DNA of 64,000 bases from contig OX637295.1 of assembly GCA_951799445.1 (NCBI GenBank), positions 3,410,001 to 3,474,000 on the forward strand, written 5' to 3'. The position numbers and the translations under genes are program-made. Below the pieces are notes generated by a model that saw only the letters and a program-made list of their open reading frames with translations, was not told the origin of the DNA and ran no database searches. Source of the DNA: Pseudisothecium myosuroides (lineage: Eukaryota > Streptophyta > Bryopsida > Hypnales > Lembophyllaceae). Below are positions 1 to 11,412 of this stretch, piece by piece. Positions within the stretch are counted from its first letter, which is position 1. Every line of letters begins with the position of its first letter.

Positions 1-852
1 TTTCATATTTATAAGAAAATTTACATATTCTAATGTATTTATTACTATATCCAATCCATGGTCAAGACTGGCATTCTTTTGGACCAAATAATTAATTAAA
101 GTTGGCAAAGAAAATTCAAAAGATGCTTAAAAATAGAAAGATTAATTTTTCTATGAAAAAATAAAAATTTTGACAAAATAATTTTTCAAAAATCTTGGCA
201 TTATTTTTTGGAAATATTTTTTGCAAACCCCAACCATCATGTGTAGTAATATATTGAAGTTATCTTGTAAGTTATGAAATGTTGTCCATCACTTGACAAA
301 ACAAATTATGGCTTGGGACAAATTTAGACATAATATCTTCATTTGTATAAGTTTTTTTTCTTCCTATCCCTATATGTAACGTTTCTTTTTAAGCAATATA
401 TTGTTTTGTCTAACAGGTTTTGGCATGTCCAGGCAAGTTCTTCAAAATTTATCTCAATATAGTGAGGGCACCTAACAATTATTGTTCTAAATCAAAATGA
501 TACCTACATGATTGAATTAATTCAAAACCATGCACAAAAATCATGAAGCGCTAAGTAACCACGCCAAATGAAGTAATCATCATATTGCTAAAAGTAGACA
601 AAAGTTCCTACTTCAATATATTTGAATTTACTTCATCCATTTCATGGCACTCATGCCTAAGAAAATTCTTCATCCACCAAGCGGATGAAATCTATTAAGG
701 ATTAAACTTATTCTCTCAAGCTTTAGTGTTGCTTCAACCTCTGCAATCTAAAGAGACCCTCTAGAAACACAATAGTCAGAAAGCTACCAATATAGTGCAA
801 CAAATAAACCAAAAGCTTTTTTATTAGTCGAAATAAATGTGCGCAGATAGAG
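1..852. other. AT-rich non-coding stretch
   Basis: I see no supported gene, RNA or clear repeat end here. The stretch is A/T-rich with many short poly-A and poly-T runs, like most of the window outside the gene islands. Confidence 0.5.
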
Positions 853-1069
853 AATTTTATTAAAATGATGCCATTCCGCAATTTTGGCACTTTTACAATT
901 TAAACTGCGCGATCTTTTCAAAATCTATATCTGTCATTCTGTCCTAGATGGTACTTTTACAGTTTAGATCACACAATCTACAATCTATACCTATCCAAGA
1001 TGGCACTTTAACAGTGTAGACCTCGTAGTCTGAAAATGGTGTATGGAATGGTGCCATTTTAATGAAAAT
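853..1069. mobile_element. MITE, ATTTCATTAAAATGG family (copy 1)
   Basis: The ends are inverted repeats: the left reads ATTTTATTAAAATGATGCC and the right reads GGCACCATTTTAATGAAAAT-like. The inside holds short palindromes around 'cagtttagatcacacaatct', as in the other copies. It has no coding capacity. At least eleven related copies occur in the window, so a non-autonomous DNA element is a safe reading; the transposase family is not determined. Confidence 0.7.
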
Positions 1070-3202
1070 CCCCATGTAGATAATTAAATACAAAGCTTCA
1101 GTTTGTTGTTGGCTCATTAGAGCAAGTGGACGTGGCCTAGTTGCTTCAAACTGCCAACCCTAAAGTGATACCCATCTTGTTCAAAAACATACTGGGTGAA
1201 AGCACACTACACTAGGTACGATTTTGGCAAAAATTAGGAGTACTTTTGAGTATACATTTACTACTCAAAGTACTTTAGTAGAAAACCATTATGACATGAG
1301 GAAACTTTAAGTCGATGATTGTAGAATCTTATCTATACAAATTAACATACTTGGAGACCAGGATTAATAGAATTTGAAAATGATAAATGGAGATAATGTT
1401 GAAAGTTTAAAACTAAATGTACTGTAATTCCATAAGTACTTTTTCACGAAAAGAAAAGTCATAAAAATATTCAAAATTTTGGAGATTTAAGCACTAGCCA
1501 TCCTACAATATGTATATGTGGTGCTTTATTCATCAAAATATCAACCAAAGGGTTGTTGCAAGAAAGAGTGTCCATTTTTGTTCCATTTTCGCTGTTTTCG
1601 GTTAGTACTCCCATTACTTTTTGCATATGATTTTTTTTAAATAAAATAAATAAAATAAGGATAATTAGTTTAACACTAAAAATAGTATATCACCAAAATT
1701 TCGGACCTAAAAAAAATCTAGGTCAAAAGTTATTCACAAAAAAGTGTGAGCTGAAAATTTGAAGAAAATACATACTTCAACATTTTAATTTGTAAAAAAT
1801 AAAAAATGTCATTTTCAAAGAAATTAAAAATAGATAATTTGGAAAGACTTCATGATGAAGAGATTTCAACAAAAAAAATGATCTTGAAGCCATCTTCATT
1901 GTTCAGAACTGCGCGCGCAAGGGAGCCCTCTTTACATGGACATGGAGGACATAAAATAAATTATTTTTTAATGCCCCTTGGTAGAAACATGACTTCCTAC
2001 TATGGGAATAGACCATAGAAATTTCATCTCCAAATCATTAAATTTGGGGACTCTTTACGTAGTAAAAAACCCTAAAATTCAAAATGTGACATATTAAGTT
2101 AATTGATTTTTAAATATAAAATGATTTTTTTAATTTAAAAAAAAATATAAGATATCATGACACTTAAGACAGACATCTTCAATAAAAATTTCAAATTCAT
2201 GCGAATCATGCTGTAGAAGTTACTGCAAGTGGAAGCTACGACTTTCTTGTTGTAACAGAAACCCAGTACCACTCTTTCTTGCAATGACCCCAAAATAATG
2301 TTTTTTTAGTCTTTTTTCCTCCGTGGAAGATAGTACCCATTTGACTTCCAAATTCCAGTAGATATTGCAATTATGGTTTTACTATCACCAAGAATCCCTT
2401 GCATAGTAAATACTCTACCATTGCGCAAAATATTGCCTTTTTGATCGTTCATTTGGCCTCTACAATGTACTTTGTACTTTTTTTGCAAATCTGATATACT
2501 TTTTTTGTCGGTAAAGTACTGAGTAGAGGATGGCTGAAACACTGGATTGGGTTAGAATGTGGTAGAATACCTTCTCTACAAGATTACTTACAATTGGTAT
2601 CAAATAAAAAGCCAAAATAATGTTTTTATTTTATTTAAAAAAAATACATTTATATAAATACATCCCCCAAAATTACTTTTTTGACGTACTTTTTAGGGGG
2701 GCGTAGTGTACTTTCACCCTACTTGCCTCCAACAGCTTGGATATTAGTTTTGGATTCAAAATGGTAAGAGCTAAAATTTAAAAAATTTAATGAAAGCAAC
2801 AACTATATGTCTTCCTTTTATTTTAATGCATTGGTTGGTGCCGGTCCTTCCAATTTTTTGTTTCCTTTTGGATCTTCTATTTTCACACTCCAACTGATTA
2901 TTTTTCTAAAAGCACCAGCTAACAATGAACTAAGTGGCGGTGCTCTTTAAACTTTGGTTCACAACAAGATTTTTTTTCTATTTTTTTCCTACTTGACACT
3001 TGATCTACTACTATTTATATGTTTATTTTATTTGTTTATTTATTTATTTGAAACAAAAAGAGCAAGTCCATTATTTAACCTTCTAACGCTACAGGCACCA
3101 ATATATAGCATTTATATGACAATCAAATGAATTGGATAGAAATTAACTGGGAGCATTTTTTCATCCAATTTTTTCTTGTTGACCTTTCATAATAGGTTAA
3201 AA
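1070..3202. other. AT-rich non-coding stretch
   Basis: No supported gene. Short open frames at 1806-2018(+) and 2306-2542(-) have low-complexity or unremarkable composition, no recognisable domain and no nearby promoter, so I treat them as chance. Confidence 0.45.
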
Positions 3203-3932
3203 GGGTGATTGCACGAAAAACCTGTTGATTTTGTTGCATTTTGAATAGTGTTCATGATTTTTTTTTGAAGTATTTTAAAAATAGAAAAATAATTTCTAAA
3301 TTTTTAAAAAAATATGACTAATGTATATACCTTTAAGATAAAGATAACCCCCAAAATAAATGCATAGAAAAAATTTCTAAGTAGGAGAACTAGAAAAGTG
3401 CCAAATCTCAAGAAAATAGATTTGATGTTTTAATTAGTTAAAAATAGGACATAAAATTAAATAAATAAAATAAAAATTGGCCATTTATAACAACTCTATG
3501 GAGATGGTCATCCACCAAAAAAAACACCAAAATAATGTTTTATGTGTTTTAATATTCAAGCAAAAAGAAGCTCACTTTGTGGACTTCGACACGACATACA
3601 ATTAATTATTTTTAGAATTCCTTTAGAAAGTAGCTACAAGTCTATTTGAAGACCATCCCTTCCAAATTTCAAATCAAAATTCATTTTTTTGGGTACTAAA
3701 TAGTACTAAAAACCTCCAAATTGGCAAGTGTGACATATTATTGGGGACTAATTTTAAATAGTAAAACATTTTTTTAAAATTTCAAAAAATTATAAAAGGT
3801 GTATAATAGTCATCAATACCTTGTCTATAAATTTTGAATCATTTGGAGTCAGATCACAAAGGTTATAGCCAAAAAACTAATCAGCATGCATCATGTGACA
3901 GAAAATAGTACAAGTGTTTTGTGCAATGTCCC
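3203..3932. mobile_element. 730-bp TIR element, GGGTGATTGCACG family, 4-bp TSD AAAA
   Basis: The left end reads GGGTGATTGCACGAAAAACC and the right end is the inverse of GGGACATTGCACAAAACACT. The element is flanked by a direct AAAA at 3199-3202 and 3933-3936. Its interior matches the reverse complement of the 18075-18815 element over most of its length, including a shared stretch around 'ctaagtaggagaactag'. No transposase is seen, so it is non-autonomous. Other members show TSDs ATAG, TAGA, ATTT and AGAA, so a 4-bp target is the consistent pattern. Confidence 0.75.
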
Positions 3933-5523
3933 AAAAAGAGCATGCAATTGAGTTTGCAAATCTTGCCAATTTTTGTCTTCATGTATTTGAGAAGTTGGAA
4001 AAAAACGGATAACAAAATATGCTATTTCAGTTGATTTTAAGAAGTTGTTGCTCCTTGCTCTCGATCTAAAATTTCTCCATAAAAATGATATATTAATGAG
4101 TTTGATCCCAATTAATGAAATCAAATCATCTATTCTAGTCTCTATTCCAATTTGAATTTTGAAAGAATTACTAAAATTGAATACTTTATTGCAGTTTGAA
4201 TTTCAGATGTAGTTCCAATGTCTATTGAATTCTAATTACAGAATGATATAGAAATTGTGTTTATACTATGATGTTCTTCAATCACTATGATATACACATA
4301 TGGTGAAATTTACAGATTTTTTGAGATACTTTTCTATTTGATATGATTTTGCTTCACTTATTCTTCAAAAATTTCAAAAAAATTCAATTATCCCAAAGAA
4401 AAATCTAAAGTTTTTGTGAAGTAAAGAAGACATGTACTTTCACCTCTGAAAAATAAAAATAAAAATATTCATTCAACCTGTAGTTGCATGCAGAGTGATG
4501 GAATTTGACCTCCAATTCTGTGGTCATAGGCCAGGCGTTTCAGGGTTAAACAGAGTACGTACATTGCGACTCTGCGAGCTGTTTACACGTTGGAGACAAG
4601 AGACCAGTCGACTGGATACAAATCATAGAGCTTCACTGCAGCTATGAGTCTCCAGCTTGTACTAGTCAGAAAAAAAATTTAGTAGACAGAAGAAAGATAT
4701 CAACGGAAATTGGTTATCTGAGAGACCTGTACGTTATTCGCTTATCTGAATAGGACTTCGAATTCATAAGCTAGGATAGCCATCCCTAGGATACAAAACA
4801 AAGTTTAAAAAACGTTCGGTACTATTAGGACCGACGTCAAGAGTCAATTCCTGTTCTTCAAATATTTACATATAAATATTTTCACATAGTTTATTGCCGA
4901 CATGGGAAGGGTAGCGTGAGTCAACCGCAGCTGGGACACAAACTGCCGACTTCTGAAGCTCCAAGTGCATTATAATTCTTTCTACTGTGCTGTACAGTTA
5001 TAAAATTTTATCTTGGGACTTTTCAAGCACATGCAGGCACATCCACCTACCTTGCTCCTTCCAGCTTGACCATAAACGTCAGCAGAAATCTCTTCCGAGT
5101 ATTTTGTTTCCACAGACAGAAAACTTAGAATTTACATGATTTGCAAATGATCACCCTTGATAATCAATCGAAGTTCTTGTAACGGAAAACTGTCCATCGA
5201 CACACTGGTTTGTGGCTGAGATGAGAATATTCATGTTTTCCTATTATTTTCATTATTTTTGTTTTCCATTATTTTTGTTTGTGCAGATGTGAAAAAATAA
5301 AATCTCAACCTGTTGTAGTTTCGGACGGAAGAACCAATTGTGCATCTCATTTTAGAAATTGGAAAAATTGTCTTGCTTGTGTTACGCATTCTATTTTAAT
5401 ACAAAGAATGCTGTCACCACTCCAAGGCAACACTTGAAACATCAATTTCTTTGCATATATCTGGGTTGCACGTACATTGATGTGAAATTCTGCTAATGAG
5501 TGGAGCTGTAGAAGAGCTCAATT
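3933..5523. other. Non-coding stretch, composition shifts toward higher GC after about 4490
   Basis: From 3937 to about 4490 the DNA is AT-rich with nothing supported; the 3891-4124(-) open frame overlaps the end of the preceding mobile element. From about 4490 the base composition becomes more balanced. This marks the left edge of a gene island that runs to about 7370, but I cannot support a gene before 5524. Confidence 0.4.
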
Positions 5524-5748
5524 ATGCAGGGGCTTGAATTGGTCGATTCCAGACGCCATACTCTGCACTGTGTGCTAATGCTCGTTCATGACCCCGGACG
5601 AGCATTATTTGCCAATAGTCTCAGTACGAACGCATACAAGATAGACAGGCTTGATCAGAAGATGACGCATAAAAAAACTTCTCTTAACTTTGTGGTCTGT
5701 TTTACATCGCCAAAAAGGAATTGGCTTAGAGCAAAGAACGGCAGCTAA
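5524..5748 (+). CDS. Hypothetical 74-aa open frame (uncertain)
   Basis: The frame starts at a true ATG and ends at TAG, giving 74 residues. It lies in the GC-balanced island next to the three-core peptide gene, which is the only reason to list it. No signal peptide, membrane segment or known motif is visible. It could be a chance frame or part of a spliced exon. I cannot assign a function, and the call rests on length, position and composition alone. Confidence 0.15.
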   Translation: MQGLELVDSRRHTLHCVLMLVHDPGRALFANSLSTNAYKIDRLDQKMTHKKTSLNFVVCFTSPKRNWLRAKNGS

Positions 5749-6071
5749 TCTACCCCGGGCCCCCTGCTCTACAGAACGGGGTCCCAGCGAATGATTGTGT
5801 GAATGATCTATTCTTCAGAAGGTCGGACCGATGGAGTCAACTAATTTGACACCAAAAAAATTTACAGATATGCTGAAAGGATCGATGAAGCCTCTGAGAA
5901 AGATATACACTCTCTCGAGATTCTGAACATCGCCTCCGCACATCTAACTGGCGCAACTGGTCACTCTGGGTGACTACCATTGCTCGGTGTCTGTATTGAT
6001 TGCTGTATGTACAATATTGTTGAATCTCAATTGGCACTTGATCTCCAAGTAAGTACTCAATTCGGATTCTT

Positions 6072-6257
6072 TCAGAAGCCCTTTCCGGGTTTCCACTTGG
6101 AGCCTCCTCCGTCCCCTTCACAGTCGTCGTCGCAGCCGCAGCATTGCGAGGGCGGCTTCCATCTCGAGGATCCGCCATCGCCTTCGCAGTCTTCGTAGTC
6201 CCCAGCGTAGCAAGACGGGCTCCATTTCGAACCACCACCATCGCCTTCTGCACCCAT
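6072..6257 (-). CDS. Three-core GDGG-SKW peptide gene, Cys-rich spacers
   Basis: The predicted product is 61 residues from an ATG at 6257 to a stop at 6072. It is built from three copies of the core: GDGGGSKWSPS at about residue 5, GDGGSSRWKPPS at about 26 and GDGGGSKWKPGKGF near the C terminus. The two spacers are acidic and cysteine-rich (CYAGDYEDCE and CCGCDDDCE), giving six Cys in all, while each core carries a basic K/R-W. There is no signal peptide and no transmembrane segment. A TATA-like box lies about 320 nt upstream on the same strand. The core recurs in eight other places in the window with different codons, which argues for real translation. The function is unknown; a multi-core precursor peptide or a small metal-binding protein are possible readings, both inferred. 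The longer frames in other phases here (5837-6253(-), 5980-6198(+), 6144-6395(+)) are shadows. Confidence 0.6.
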   Translation of the reverse strand: MGAEGDGGGSKWSPSCYAGDYEDCEGDGGSSRWKPPSQCCGCDDDCEGDGGGSKWKPGKGF

Positions 6258-6573
6258 TGCAGTACCTCGCTAGCACAGGACCGGAGAGACCTCGCTGAAC
6301 TTTGCTGTCAATTAAGTGTACGAATCAACGTAGGGAACGAAGCAGAATCAAACGACAAAACGATCAGAGTGATCTCTAGACACAGCACAACTTGAAGTTG
6401 CCACTTCCAAGTATTTCCCTTTAGAATCAACGAACTGGAGCTAGATCGATCTTTAGCTGACTACCAGACTGCAACTTAACACTTCGAAATCGAATACGAT
6501 CACTGCTAGCTGGAATTGAATGAATGAATGATATATCAGAGCGGGAATGAGGAATGGTGCAAGTGCAATTCTC

Positions 6574-6583
6574 CTTATATGGC
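6574..6583 (-). promoter_or_regulatory. TATA-like box for the 6072-6257 gene
   Basis: On the minus strand the sequence reads CCATATAAGG. It sits about 320 nt before the ATG, close to the TATA-to-ATG distance of the other family members (about 295-345 nt). Confidence 0.45.
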
Positions 6584-6954
6584 GATCAGCTCCCCCCCGC
6601 AGTCAATCCCGTGCCTTTGCCTTGGGCTTCAGAGCTTGTAGCACGCAGCTGCATCAAATTTGACTACAGTCCTAGTCAAGTTCCCCGTCGGTAAGCGCGT
6701 CTGCTGAACCAAAGCGCAGCTTGTCAATCAGTTACGACGAGACGACACGAGATGACGCCCGCATTCGGTAAACTTAGAGCACAAACGCAAAAGGTCGGAC
6801 CAACCGAAAATTAAAGAGGCAACTGAACGGATTCAATTTCAACGCCACAGGTTGTTCTGGCGGCAATTCCAAGTTGGTACACCAGGGGTACTAGCCACTG
6901 TAGTAGTGCTGGAAGTGGACCAGGGATCCACCAGGTGCCAGGCTATCCGAGCAC

Positions 6955-6964
6955 AATATAAAAG
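6955..6964 (+). promoter_or_regulatory. Strong TATA box (+), divergent to the peptide-gene promoter
   Basis: The sequence AATATAAAAG lies in a GC-rich setting, followed about 30 nt downstream by a pyrimidine-rich possible start region (CTCAGTCTGTCC). This is a textbook plant core-promoter layout. It points rightward, about 380 bp from the leftward TATA box at 6574, so the pair form a possible divergent promoter region. Confidence 0.5.
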
Positions 6965-7086
6965 ACCCGGCGAAGGGGTTCCGAAAGCACTTGAACAGTC
7001 CTCAGTCTGTCCTTTGTGTTGTCTCGTGCTTTCGCAATTTTGTAAGAAAATAAAAAAACTAGAAATTAAGGAACAAAGTCTTGAGC

Positions 7087-7209
7087 ATGTACGGTATTGA
7101 TTGGAACATCAGCGGGTCATGTGGGGGAGGGGGGGCGATTTTGGTAGGTCAGGAAGCTCGTGGTAGGACTAGTACAGGCCACCAGTTGTGCGCGGATGAA
7201 TGGGGGTGA
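7087..7209 (+). CDS. Hypothetical 40-aa peptide downstream of a TATA box
   Basis: This is the first ATG after the TATA box at 6955, about 125 nt downstream. It opens a 40-residue frame beginning MYGIDWNISGSCGGGG and ending ADEWG before TGA at 7207. The product has a glycine run, two Trp and two Cys, and no signal peptide. It does not carry the GDGG-SKW core, though a Gly-rich N-terminal part followed by Trp is loosely reminiscent. I do not recognise it. The promoter is better supported than the frame, and a spliced transcript that uses another frame is possible. Confidence 0.25.
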   Translation: MYGIDWNISGSCGGGGAILVGQEARGRTSTGHQLCADEWG

Positions 7210-7433
7210 TGCGGGTTGACCCGAGTGGGAAAGTTGAACTCGCCCGGGCTTCGGAGCGTTGTGACCGACTGTGGATGAAGTTCGACAGGGACGGATGATG
7301 TCAACAGGAGGGAACTGAGTGCCTGATGTAAGTAAACTGGCAACTTAATAGTACCGTACGTGAAGGTCTGATTCGGCAGGTGAGTGCCAAAATAGTGTTT
7401 TTTTTGCGCGCAAAGTGGATTCAGACAGTTAAA

Positions 7434-7927
7434 AGTGGTGGTAGTGTATTAAATGTTGGTAATATCTCACGTGTAATATTCCAAACATTCAAACACTCCC
7501 CAAAATACTTAATTTATGCCTGAATCTGACTTTCACGTAGGGTATATAGGGGTAGTCACACCTTCTTCACAGCACGCGCATTCTCTAAAGAATTGCGTCA
7601 TGGCAACTCTCCATTAGCTTATTGGATGATGCTCTCCATGGTGGAATATACTTGTTATGTGAAAATTAGTAGTAAAAGTAGTGGTAAAAGTAGTGGTGGT
7701 AGTGTATTAAATGTTGGTAATATCTCACTTGTAATATTCCAAACATTCAGACACTTCCCAAAATACTTAATTTATGTTCGAATCTGACTTTCACATAGGG
7801 GATATAGGGGTAGTCACACTTTCTTCACAGCACGCGCATTCTCTAAAGAATTGCGTCATGGCAGCTCTCCATTAGCTTATCGGATGATGCTCTCCATGGT
7901 GGAATAGACTTGTTATGTGAAAATTCT
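7434..7927. repeat. Two tandem copies of a 258-bp unit
   Basis: Copy 1 (7434-7669) and copy 2 (7692-7927) are nearly identical, with the same landmarks 258 bp apart, for example 'gtagtgtattaaatgttgg' at 7441 and 7699. Each holds the half-palindrome AGGGGTAGTCACACYTTCTTCAC, which is also found as an inverted pair at 8499-8601. The high identity suggests a recent duplication. Confidence 0.85.
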
Positions 7928-8042
7928 CGACGCCCATTATTCTCTAGCGGACGAGAATAAGTGGGCGTGAGAAGTTTTGCGATTGAAAGTTTTTATCTGG
8001 AGCTCCGCAATTTCACCCCAAAATTTTCATTTGGTGCAGTGA

Positions 8043-8350
8043 TGGCCAATTTCATTAAAATGGTGGTATTCCGTTAATTTGGCACTTTTAGCAATTCAGA
8101 CCGCCCAGTCTGAACTGTTTTTTCTGTACCAAAATCTATAGCTGTATTAGATTTATGAAATCTATACCTATTCTACATATCTAAAATCCCTATCAATCGT
8201 AGATTTTTCAATCTGCATGGTCTGATATCTATGTCAATCCTAGATTTTTGAAATCTAAAAATGACCTAGATGTTAGCAATGTACACTTGTCCTAGATGTC
8301 ACGGTGTGAAAATGGCACATGGAATACCGCCATTTTAATGAAATTTGTCA
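8043..8350. mobile_element. MITE, ATTTCATTAAAATGG family, long form (about 305 bp)
   Basis: The left end reads GGCCAATTTCATTAAAATGG and the right end is the inverse of GACAAATTTCATTAAAATGG. The interior holds repeated 'ctagatttttgaaatct' arms and 'cagactGcgcGgtctga'-type palindromes. Copies at 47515-47820 and 58997-59302 have the same length and interior. Confidence 0.8.
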
Positions 8351-8498
8351 TAGTGGCACAAGTTGCACGCATAGCTTGCGGTGGTAACGTCAACCTATCT
8401 TTCTGGTCCCGTTTGATTGAGTCCCAAAACCCTACATCCTATCTTGCAAGTAAATCAATTCTGTAGTTTTTGATTATCTATGCTTGACACACCAAAAC

Positions 8499-8601
8499 GG
8501 GGGGTCACACCTTCTTCACCTAGAACTGCATTTGATTGGCTCATGTTTCCTCTAACTTCTTCAGAGAAGTTTGCTTGGTGAAGAAGGTGTGGCTACCCCT
8601 A
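8499..8601. repeat. About 100-bp inverted-repeat element
   Basis: The left arm GGGGTCACACCTTCTTCACC and the right arm GGTGAAGAAGGTGTGGCTAC are inverted copies about 100 bp apart. The same arm sequence occurs singly in each copy of the 258-bp tandem repeat at 7434-7927. This is probably a very small TIR element. Confidence 0.55.
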
Positions 8602-8691
8602 GTGGGTCTATGAGCCTAGTCCAAATTGGTTCCCAGAGAGTACCCTTTGCTGACATGTCGTTCTCATATACTCTCTGTTCAGTGTGTTGTA

Positions 8692-9287
8692 AGGGTAGGA
8701 GGTTCTAAAAGCACTCAGGCTCTAAAATTGCCCACCTCTTCAATTGTATCTTATTTATACATGTTTCTTTTTCATAGCCTTCAACAATGTAATAACACTC
8801 AGTAGAAAAAATTCCAGGCCATGTTTGGGCTGCTAGGATGCATGAAAATGTGCATTTAGGAAAAATATTAGCCCAAAAAGGTCGTCAAAGAATCTGTAAG
8901 GTGAACAGTTAGCCGGTGTACCCCGTCGAAATTCCGATTATATTTTTTTATTTTTTTCAAAAAAAATTCAAAAAAAATACTTTTTTTTTGCTGTAATTGC
9001 ACATCCGCCAAAACCCTAACAGCCCTCCAGAGGGTTCAGATTTCCTGTAATGTCTACATTTGAAGAGATGGGCAATTCTAATAAAGCCCTATACCATTTC
9101 AACTTCAAAATTTCATAACTAATTCCGCAAAGCTCCAAAAAATATGAAATGACTTGGATAAAATGCTAATTTTCCACTTTGTCTTTCAAGAAAAATTTAC
9201 TAAAAAATATTTCAAGAAGTTGCACCTCCACAAAATTCAATTTCAGCTCTTAAATGAGCGATTTATAGACCTCCTAGGCTCCTACCT
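8692..9287. mobile_element. TIR element, TA-AGGTAGGAGG family
   Basis: The left end is TA-AGGGTAGGAGGTTC and the right end is the inverse of TA-AGGTAGGAGCC. The interior near the right end carries the reverse complement of the sequence that surrounds the TTAA insertion at 24841-25771, with that site uninterrupted (CTCTTAAATGAGCG). It therefore provides an empty site for the insertion. No coding capacity. Confidence 0.65.
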
Positions 9288-9335
9288 TACAGTACTGCCT
9301 TGGCAAAATTTATAATTGAGACCAACTCATTAGAG

Positions 9336-9555
9336 AAAATCTGGGCCCTCCGGAAGGCTGCTCCACAGCCCTCCAAGGGACCCTGAAATTTACTTTTTTT
9401 TTTCCAAAAAAATTAGTTTTTCCCCTATTTCCGCACAGCAGTTTCTGCTGCAACAGTGGCGCAGGAAACAAAAACTTCGAGTAAAAAAATTTTAAAAAAA
9501 ATTATTATTATTATTATTATTTTTTAAATCTTAAAAAAAATATTAAAAAGAATTT

Positions 9556-9587
<32 letters not shown>

Positions 9588-9700
9588 TCGCGAAAGCTGA
9601 CTGCTCACTGCAGCAGTCAGCTTGATGTGACAGACCAAACTTTTAATAGCTTGGTTTGTCACATTCTAGCAGCCCTCTAAAAGGTTCAGTTTTTGTCTAA
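9336..9700. repeat. Hairpin-bearing dispersed repeat (copy 1) with (ATT)n and poly-A tract
   Basis: Matching landmarks occur in inverted orientation at 35275-35610: 'agggctgctccacagcc', 'gtggcgcaggaa', an (ATT)n run, then hairpins. Here one hairpin is CTGACTGCT/AGCAGTCAG and the next is TGTGACAGACCAA paired with TTGGTTTGTCACA. A poly-A tract of about 27 bases lies at about 9561-9587. The element type is unknown; structured non-autonomous DNA is the safest description. Confidence 0.6.
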
Positions 9701-10320
9701 TGTATTAAATTTTGACAAATTAAAGCTTCTAAGATTACATACATTGGAGAAAATTTTGGGTCTTTCTAAAGTCGTTTGATTTTTGACAAAAGTGCAAATA
9801 CAAGAAAATTAAAAGAATTAAAAGATAAAATTGCCAATCAAATGGGGCACTTGAGGTGATCACATACAAGTAGTACTTGTTTCTTTATGTTTATGGTTTT
9901 TATTTTATTTTAAATTTTTTTCACTTTTTGATGTATTTACATAGCTACAGAAAGTCCAACAATCCTTTGTAGGCTCCAATTTTTTTCTAATGATAGTATG
10001 ATACAGATTTGCCAAACAATATGTATGACAACAAACTACCAAAGTCACACTATTTTAACTACTGCTCATTGGATATTCTCCTATGGTACCAATTTTTCCA
10101 AAGTGTGGTGATAATAATTTTGTGGATGACGCTACTTTCCCTCCTATTAGAACACATTGGTGTAGTCGTACAAGCCTTTTTAGGAGGGCAAAAATTTGGA
10201 GATTTGCTCCAAATTTTTACCATGGGAAAACCTAAGAAGAATTGTAGGACTACCATAATATAATTTTCTAAACTCCATCCGGGTTCGAGAGTAGTGATTG
10301 TTCCACAAGAAAAGCTATAG
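9701..10320. other. AT-rich non-coding stretch with one perfect small hairpin
   Basis: No supported gene. Overlapping frames on both strands at about 10009-10263 share a symmetric sequence and look like chance. A 12-bp perfect stem (AAAAATTTGGAG with its inverse) lies at about 10189-10218. Confidence 0.4.
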
Positions 10321-11412
10321 GGGTGAATGCACGAAACACTTAAAGTGTTTTGTCACACCCTAGTTTTTGATTTCTTTTTTTGCCATAACTTCTGTTTTTT
10401 AGCTTCAAATGACTCAAAATTTATAGGTAAGCTACTCATAACCATTATACACCTTTACTAATTTTTTGGTAATTTCAAAAAATAATTTACTATTTTTAAA
10501 CAGCCCCGATAATTTCTCACAATGGATGATTTAGGATTTCTTTGCACTTTTTTTAACCCAAAAAAACGAATTTCGAGCTGAAATTTGGAGATAATGGTCT
10601 TCTAGTAGACTTATAGCTACAATCCAAAGGATTTAAAAAAAAAATTATTTTTATGTGGTGTACAAGTCCACAAAGGGAGCTCCTTTCTGCATTTTTTTCC
10701 AAAGGTATAAAACATTATTTTGGTGCTTTTTTTGGTCAAAACCCATCACCAAAAAGTTTTCCCGAATGGAAAATTTTTAGATTTTTTTAAAAAAAAAATC
10801 CTATTTTTTACAAATTAAAATGTCAGAAGTGGTATTTTCTTCACCGGTTTTTGGGTGAATTCTAAGTCCAAAATTCTAGTGAAGAAAATACCACTTTTGA
10901 CATTTTAATTTGTAAAAAATAGGATTTTTTTTAAAAAAAATCTAAGAATTTTCCATTTGAGAAAACTTTTTGGTGATGGATTTTGACCAAAAAACGCACC
11001 AAAATAATGTTTTATACCTTTGGAAAAAAATGCAAGAAGGAGCTCCCTTTGTGGACTTGTACACCACATAAAAATAAGTTTTTTTTAAAAATCCTTTGGA
11101 CTGTAGCTATAAGTCTACTAGAAGACCATTCTCTCCAATTTCAGCTCAAAATTCGTTTTTTTGGGTTAAAAAAAGTGCAAAAAATCCCTAAATCATCCAT
11201 TGTGAGAAATTATTGGGGCTGTGTTAAAATAGTAAATTATTTTTTAAAATTACCAAAAAATTAGGAAAGGTGTATAATGGTTTAAGAGTAGCTTCCCTAT
11301 AAATTTTGAGTCATTTAGAGTTAAAACACAGAAGTTATGGCAAAAAAACAAACAAACAAACTAGAGTGTGACAAAATGCAACAAATAGTGCAAGTGTTTC
11401 GTGCATTCACCC
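10321..11412. mobile_element. 1.09-kb near-perfect palindrome (foldback), GGGTGATTGCACG family, TSD ATAG
   Basis: Both ends read GGGTGAATGCACGAAACACTT inward, and the two arms remain near-identical inverted copies almost to the centre at about 10866. There they meet around 'ttcttcaccggtttttgggtgaa'. A direct ATAG flanks the element at 10317-10320 and 11413-11416. The ends match the TIR elements at 3203, 18075, 27272, 47452 and 50241. Transcription across it would give a hairpin RNA with arms of about 540 bp. No coding capacity is credible; the 10983-11264(+) frame lies within the arm. Confidence 0.85.

Noticed and set aside
5837..6253. 138-aa minus frame over the three-core gene at 6072
   Set aside because: It is in another phase and does not carry the core. 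The 61-aa frame matches the family and explains the sequence.
10983..11264. 93-aa open frame
   Set aside because: It lies in one arm of a perfect palindrome whose other arm shows the sequence is mobile-element DNA.
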